Origin: JBDHZK01 sp039811865
GTDB lineage: Bacteria > Actinomycetota > Actinomycetes > Propionibacteriales > Propionibacteriaceae
Reading direction: 5' to 3'
DNA: 8,234 nucleotides
NCBI GenBank assembly: GCA_039811865.1
Contig: JBDHZK010000124.1
Span: 1 to 8,234, forward strand
The notes below the pieces were generated by a model. That model was not told the origin of the DNA. It was given only the letters and a program-made list of their open reading frames with translations, and ran no database searches. A program made the translations under genes and the position numbers. Position 1 is the first letter of the stretch; each line of letters begins with the position of its first letter. This document shows, piece by piece, positions 5,675-8,234 of the stretch.

Positions 5675-7337
5675 TCGCGTCGCCCGGCAGGGCGTCCTCC
5701 TCCAGGGCCAGGGAGGTCAGCAGCACCACACCTGCGGGCAGCTCGTAGGGTTGCGTGCCGAAGTTCACCACGCACATGAAGCCGGGTTCGCGGCGGAAGC
5801 AGAGGATGTCGTTCCGCCCGGTATCCACCCAGGTCAGGTGCCCCGCGCCCAGGGCCGGGTTGGCCTTGCGTTCGGCCAACGCCGCCCGATACAGGTGCAG
5901 GAACGACCCGGGGTCGGCCTCCTGCCGGTCACGGCTCAACTCGGCCCAGGACGCCGGTTGCGGGAGCCAAGGCGTCCCGGCGGGGCCGAAGCCCAAGGAC
6001 GGGCCCGCAGCCGTCCATGGGATCGGGACCCGGCAGCCGTCCCGGCCGCGGTTGGCGCCGCCGGTGCGGAAGAACGTCGGGTCCTGCAGCACCGCGTCGG
6101 GAAGGTCCTCCACCTCCTCCAGGCCGAGCTCCTCGCCCTGGTAGATGTACGCCCCGCCGGGGAGGGCGAGTTCCAAGAGGACGGCCGCCCGGGCGCGGCG
6201 TCGTCCCAGGACGAGGTCGGTGGGCAGGGACTGCATCATCTGCTGCACGTTGCCCCAGGACTCGCCGAGCGGGCCCTGCTCGTCGTAGGGCTGACCGGTC
6301 AGCGGCTTGCCGTAGCGGGAGGCAACGCGGATGACGTCGTGGTTGCCCAGCACCCAAGTGGCCGGGGCGCCGACGGCCTCATGGGCGGCGAGCGTCGCGG
6401 TGATGGTGTTGCGTTGCGACACCGCGTTCCACTCGCAGGTCAGGGCATCGAAGTTGAACGTCGTGTGCAGTTGTCCAGGACCGACGTATTTGGCGAGCCG
6501 AGGAGCGGGGCCGAGGTAGGCCTCCGAGACGAAGATGCGCGCGCCCGCTGGCGAGTCGGCGTATTCGTCGGCGACGCGACGCCAACGGGCGTGGATGTCC
6601 ATCAGCTCGGGCTGATCCCACAGCGGGTGCCCGACGAACTTGTCGATGGTCCCGTAGCCGCTGTGCGGATCGACGGGGACGTCCGCCATCAACGGGTCGA
6701 TGGCCAGGGAGTCGGCCACATCGACCCGAAAGCCGTCGACGCCCCGGTCGAACCAGAAGCGCAGCACCGCGTCGAACTCCTGCGCGACCTCGGGATTGGT
6801 CCAGTCCCAGTCGGGCTGTTCGCTGGCGAACATGTGCAAGAACCACTGCTCCGGGCCGTCCGGGCCCACCACCCGATCCCACGCCGGACCACCGAACAGC
6901 GACCCCCAGTTGGTCGGGGCCTCGTCGCCGAGGTCACCGCGGCCGTCCCGAAACACGTAGCGGCCACGCTCGGGCGATCCCGGACCGGCCGCCAGCGCCG
7001 CGCGGAACCAGGCGTGCTGGTCGCTGGAGTGGTTGGGCACCAGATCGATGATGACGCGAAGGCCGAGGTCGTGAGCTTTGGCGATGAACTCGTCCGCGTC
7101 GGCCAACGTGCCGAAGTCGGGGTGAATGCCGCGGTAATCGGATACGTCGTAGCCGCCGTCGGCCAGCGGGGACGGGTACCAAGGGCTTACCCAGACCGCG
7201 TCCACCCCCAGCCGCGCCACCTCGGGTAGCCGCTCGATCATGCCCCGGACATCGCCGGTGCCGTCGCCGTCCGCGTCGGCGAACGAGCGCGGATAGATCT
7301 GGTAAACCACGGCGCTGCGCCACCAGTCGTTGGCCAT
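5655..7337 (-). CDS. aglA: GH13 alpha-glucosidase (AglA-like)
   Basis: This cytosolic glycoside hydrolase cleaves terminal alpha-linked glucose from oligosaccharides; no signal peptide is seen. From ATG 7337 it has 560 residues, a normal length. MANDWWRSAVVYQIYPRSFA opens the family-typical N-terminus and GAGGGAGAGG lies seven bases upstream. The open frame continues 81 codons further upstream, but those residues are Arg/Pro-rich and unlike the family. Motifs include DLVPNH at 98-103, the nucleophile D206 in GFRVDVAD, the acid/base E272 in VSEAYLG and the transition-state Asp D334 in GNHD. Region V reads QPDWDW (174-179), close to the QPDLN/QPDFNW of alpha-glucosidases and oligo-1,6-glucosidases. 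Val207 after the nucleophile is the residue associated with alpha-1,6 activity in isomaltases, so isomaltose-type substrates are possible. A trehalose synthase is less likely given the short length. The aglA symbol rests on similarity to mycobacterial AglA. Confidence 0.9.
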   Translation of the reverse strand: MANDWWRSAVVYQIYPRSFADADGDGTGDVRGMIERLPEVARLGVDAVWVSPWYPSPLADGGYDVSDYRGIHPDFGTLADADEFIAKAHDLGLRVIIDLVPNHSSDQHAWFRAALAAGPGSPERGRYVFRDGRGDLGDEAPTNWGSLFGGPAWDRVVGPDGPEQWFLHMFASEQPDWDWTNPEVAQEFDAVLRFWFDRGVDGFRVDVADSLAIDPLMADVPVDPHSGYGTIDKFVGHPLWDQPELMDIHARWRRVADEYADSPAGARIFVSEAYLGPAPRLAKYVGPGQLHTTFNFDALTCEWNAVSQRNTITATLAAHEAVGAPATWVLGNHDVIRVASRYGKPLTGQPYDEQGPLGESWGNVQQMMQSLPTDLVLGRRRARAAVLLELALPGGAYIYQGEELGLEEVEDLPDAVLQDPTFFRTGGANRGRDGCRVPIPWTAAGPSLGFGPAGTPWLPQPASWAELSRDRQEADPGSFLHLYRAALAERKANPALGAGHLTWVDTGRNDILCFRREPGFMCVVNFGTQPYELPAGVVLLTSLALEEDALPGDATAWLGV

Positions 7338-7344
7338 GTCGGTG

Positions 7345-7372
7345 CCTCTCCCTCGAGTCCAGGCCAACATTA
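7345..7372 (-). promoter_or_regulatory. Putative -10 element and ribosome binding site of the alpha-glucosidase gene
   Basis: On the minus strand TAATGT (7367-7372) fits the TANNNT -10 consensus and predicts a start near 7360, with a leader of about 23 bases. The hexamer 17 bases upstream, CAACTT (7390-7395), is a poor -35. The heptamer GTTGGCC occurs twice on this strand, at 7396-7402 within the palindrome GTTGG-N-CCAAC (7392-7402) and at 7362-7368 overlapping the -10, 34 bases apart. GAGGGAGAGG (7345-7354) is the Shine-Dalgarno sequence. Confidence 0.4.
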
Positions 7373-7438
7373 GGGCTGGTCCGCGCGCAAAGTTGGGCCA
7401 ACCCCGCGTTGTCGGGCGCGGACGCTGCGGGCATGACA

Positions 7439-7467
7439 TCGCCCCCGGGGGACGGGCCCGGGGGCGA
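7439..7467 (-). terminator. GC hairpin terminator of gnd
   Basis: TCGCCCCCGGG (7439-7449) and CCCGGGGGCGA (7457-7467) form a perfect 11-bp stem with a seven-base loop, starting 15 bases past the gnd stop. No T run follows on the minus strand, as is common for hairpin terminators in high-GC actinobacteria. It separates gnd from the alpha-glucosidase, which has its own putative promoter. Confidence 0.65.
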
Positions 7468-7482
7468 CGGCGACGGGTGCGA

Positions 7483-8234
7483 TCAGTGCGTGTCGGCGGC
7501 TTCGATCTCGCTGTGGTCGCCCGACCAAAGGGTGTGGAACGTACCCTCGGTGTCGATTCGACGATACGTATGGGCGCCAAAGAAGTCCCGCAGACCTTGG
7601 GTGAGGGCGGCGTTGAGCCGTGGCGCCCTCACTTGGTCGTAGTGGGCCAGGGCCGCGCAGAAGCCGGGAGCCGGGACGCCGGACAGCGCCGCCGTCGAGA
7701 CGACCCTTCGCCAGCCGTCCTGACAGGTCGCCAGTTCGGCCTTGATCGACGGGGCCTCCAGCAGGGTAACCAGGTTGTTGGCGGCGTACTCGCCGGCGAT
7801 GCGATCCAGCAGCTTGGCGCGGATGATGCACCCGGCCCGCCAGATCTTGGCGACCTGCGCGACGTCGATTTGCCAGCCGTACTCCTTGGCGGCGGTGCGG
7901 ATCTGGTCCAGGCCCTGGGCGTAGGCGATCACCTTGGACGCCCACAGCGCTTGGCGAATGTCCTCGACGAACCCACCCCGGTCGCTTACCGCGACGGTCC
8001 CGTCGGGGCCGGCGAGCGCGGCTTGAGCCGCCGCGCGCAGCTCGGGATGGGACGAAACCGCCCGCGCGAAGACCGATTCCGCGATCGTGTTCACCGGCAC
8101 GCCGAGGTTGAGCGCGGTCTGGACCGTCCACGTCCCGGTGCCCTTCATGCCGGCGGCATCGGCGATGACGTCCACGAGCGGCTGGCCGGTCTTCGCGTCC
8201 ACCTGCGACAACACCTCGGCGGTGATCTCGATCA
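7483..8234 (-). CDS. gnd: 6-phosphogluconate dehydrogenase (decarboxylating), C-terminal half
   Basis: This enzyme performs oxidative decarboxylation of 6-phosphogluconate to ribulose 5-phosphate with NADP(+) or NAD(+), in the cytosolic oxidative pentose phosphate pathway. The frame is open to the right edge, so the N-terminal Rossmann domain and the catalytic Lys/Glu are outside the window. The visible 249 residues are the all-helical C-terminal domain and tail, against about 468 residues in the full E. coli protein. Recognisable blocks are EITAEVLSQVD, AAGMKGTGTWTVQTALNLGV, ESVFARAVSS, KIWRAGCIIRA, and near the end RDFFGAHTYRRIDTEGTFHTLW. In E. coli Gnd the Arg and His of the RDYFGAHTY block bind the substrate of the partner subunit, and both residues are present here. 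It looks like the long, E. coli-type form rather than the short Gnd. The TGA stop is followed by a strong hairpin. Confidence 0.96.
   Translation of the reverse strand, partial: IEITAEVLSQVDAKTGQPLVDVIADAAGMKGTGTWTVQTALNLGVPVNTIAESVFARAVSSHPELRAAAQAALAGPDGTVAVSDRGGFVEDIRQALWASKVIAYAQGLDQIRTAAKEYGWQIDVAQVAKIWRAGCIIRAKLLDRIAGEYAANNLVTLLEAPSIKAELATCQDGWRRVVSTAALSGVPAPGFCAALAHYDQVRAPRLNAALTQGLRDFFGAHTYRRIDTEGTFHTLWSGDHSEIEAADTH

Noticed and set aside
5751..7229. 492-codon open frame on the plus strand opposite the alpha-glucosidase
   Set aside because: It is antisense to a gene with all GH13 catalytic motifs. Its translation is Arg/Gly/Val-rich with no recognisable domain, as expected for the complementary strand of high-GC coding DNA.
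7338..7580. 81-codon N-terminal extension of the alpha-glucosidase frame
   Set aside because: It would overlap the gnd 3' end and its hairpin. The residues are Arg/Pro-rich and unlike the family, whereas ATG 7337 has a ribosome binding site and a typical N-terminus.
7370..8131. 253-codon minus-strand open frame overlapping gnd
   Set aside because: It is an out-of-frame shadow on the same strand as gnd, whose own frame matches 6-phosphogluconate dehydrogenase throughout.

Overview
This GC-rich window with GTG starts and SD-poor gene junctions looks like an actinobacterial chromosome. EttA and 6-phosphogluconate dehydrogenase run off the two edges, and every gene between them appears intact. 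Gene content recalls, from memory, the Mycobacterium tuberculosis Rv2471 (aglA) - Rv2475c (thioesterase) - Rv2477c (EttA) neighbourhood. That makes this most likely a core, vertically inherited locus in a high-GC actinomycete. The family is uncertain; Propionibacteriales is only a guess. I saw no mobile element, tRNA, rRNA, CRISPR array or phage gene.

Layout: (1) 1-1262, plus strand: the C-terminal three quarters of ettA, followed immediately by a strong GC hairpin terminator. (2) 1428-1967, minus strand: a MarR-family regulator, convergent with ettA and apparently leaderless. (3) 2177-4012 and 4009-4866, plus strand: a FadD15-like acyl-CoA ligase and a double-hotdog acyl-CoA thioesterase. 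They overlap by four bases (GTGA) and so form a coupled operon, divergent from marR across a 0.2 kb control region. (4) 4903-5607, minus strand: a two-helix membrane protein of unknown function, convergent with the thioesterase. (5) 5655-7337, minus strand: a GH13 alpha-glucosidase (AglA-like), 47 bases upstream of the membrane-protein gene, with three small stem-loops packed at the junction. (6) 7483-8234, minus strand: the C-terminal half of gnd, ending in a perfect 11-bp GC hairpin.

How the genes may work together: the divergent MarR regulator is the natural candidate to control the ligase/thioesterase pair, which catalyse opposite reactions on acyl-CoA (formation and hydrolysis). The alpha-glucosidase and Gnd are both carbohydrate enzymes (glucoside hydrolysis and the oxidative pentose phosphate pathway), but a terminator-like hairpin separates them. 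EttA is a translation factor unrelated to the rest.

Nothing here is clearly a new biological system. The best leads are the unknown membrane protein with a strongly patterned C-terminal domain, the stem-loop cluster in front of it, and the leaderless marR promoter overlapping a small palindrome. No gene-free stretch exceeds about 210 bases.
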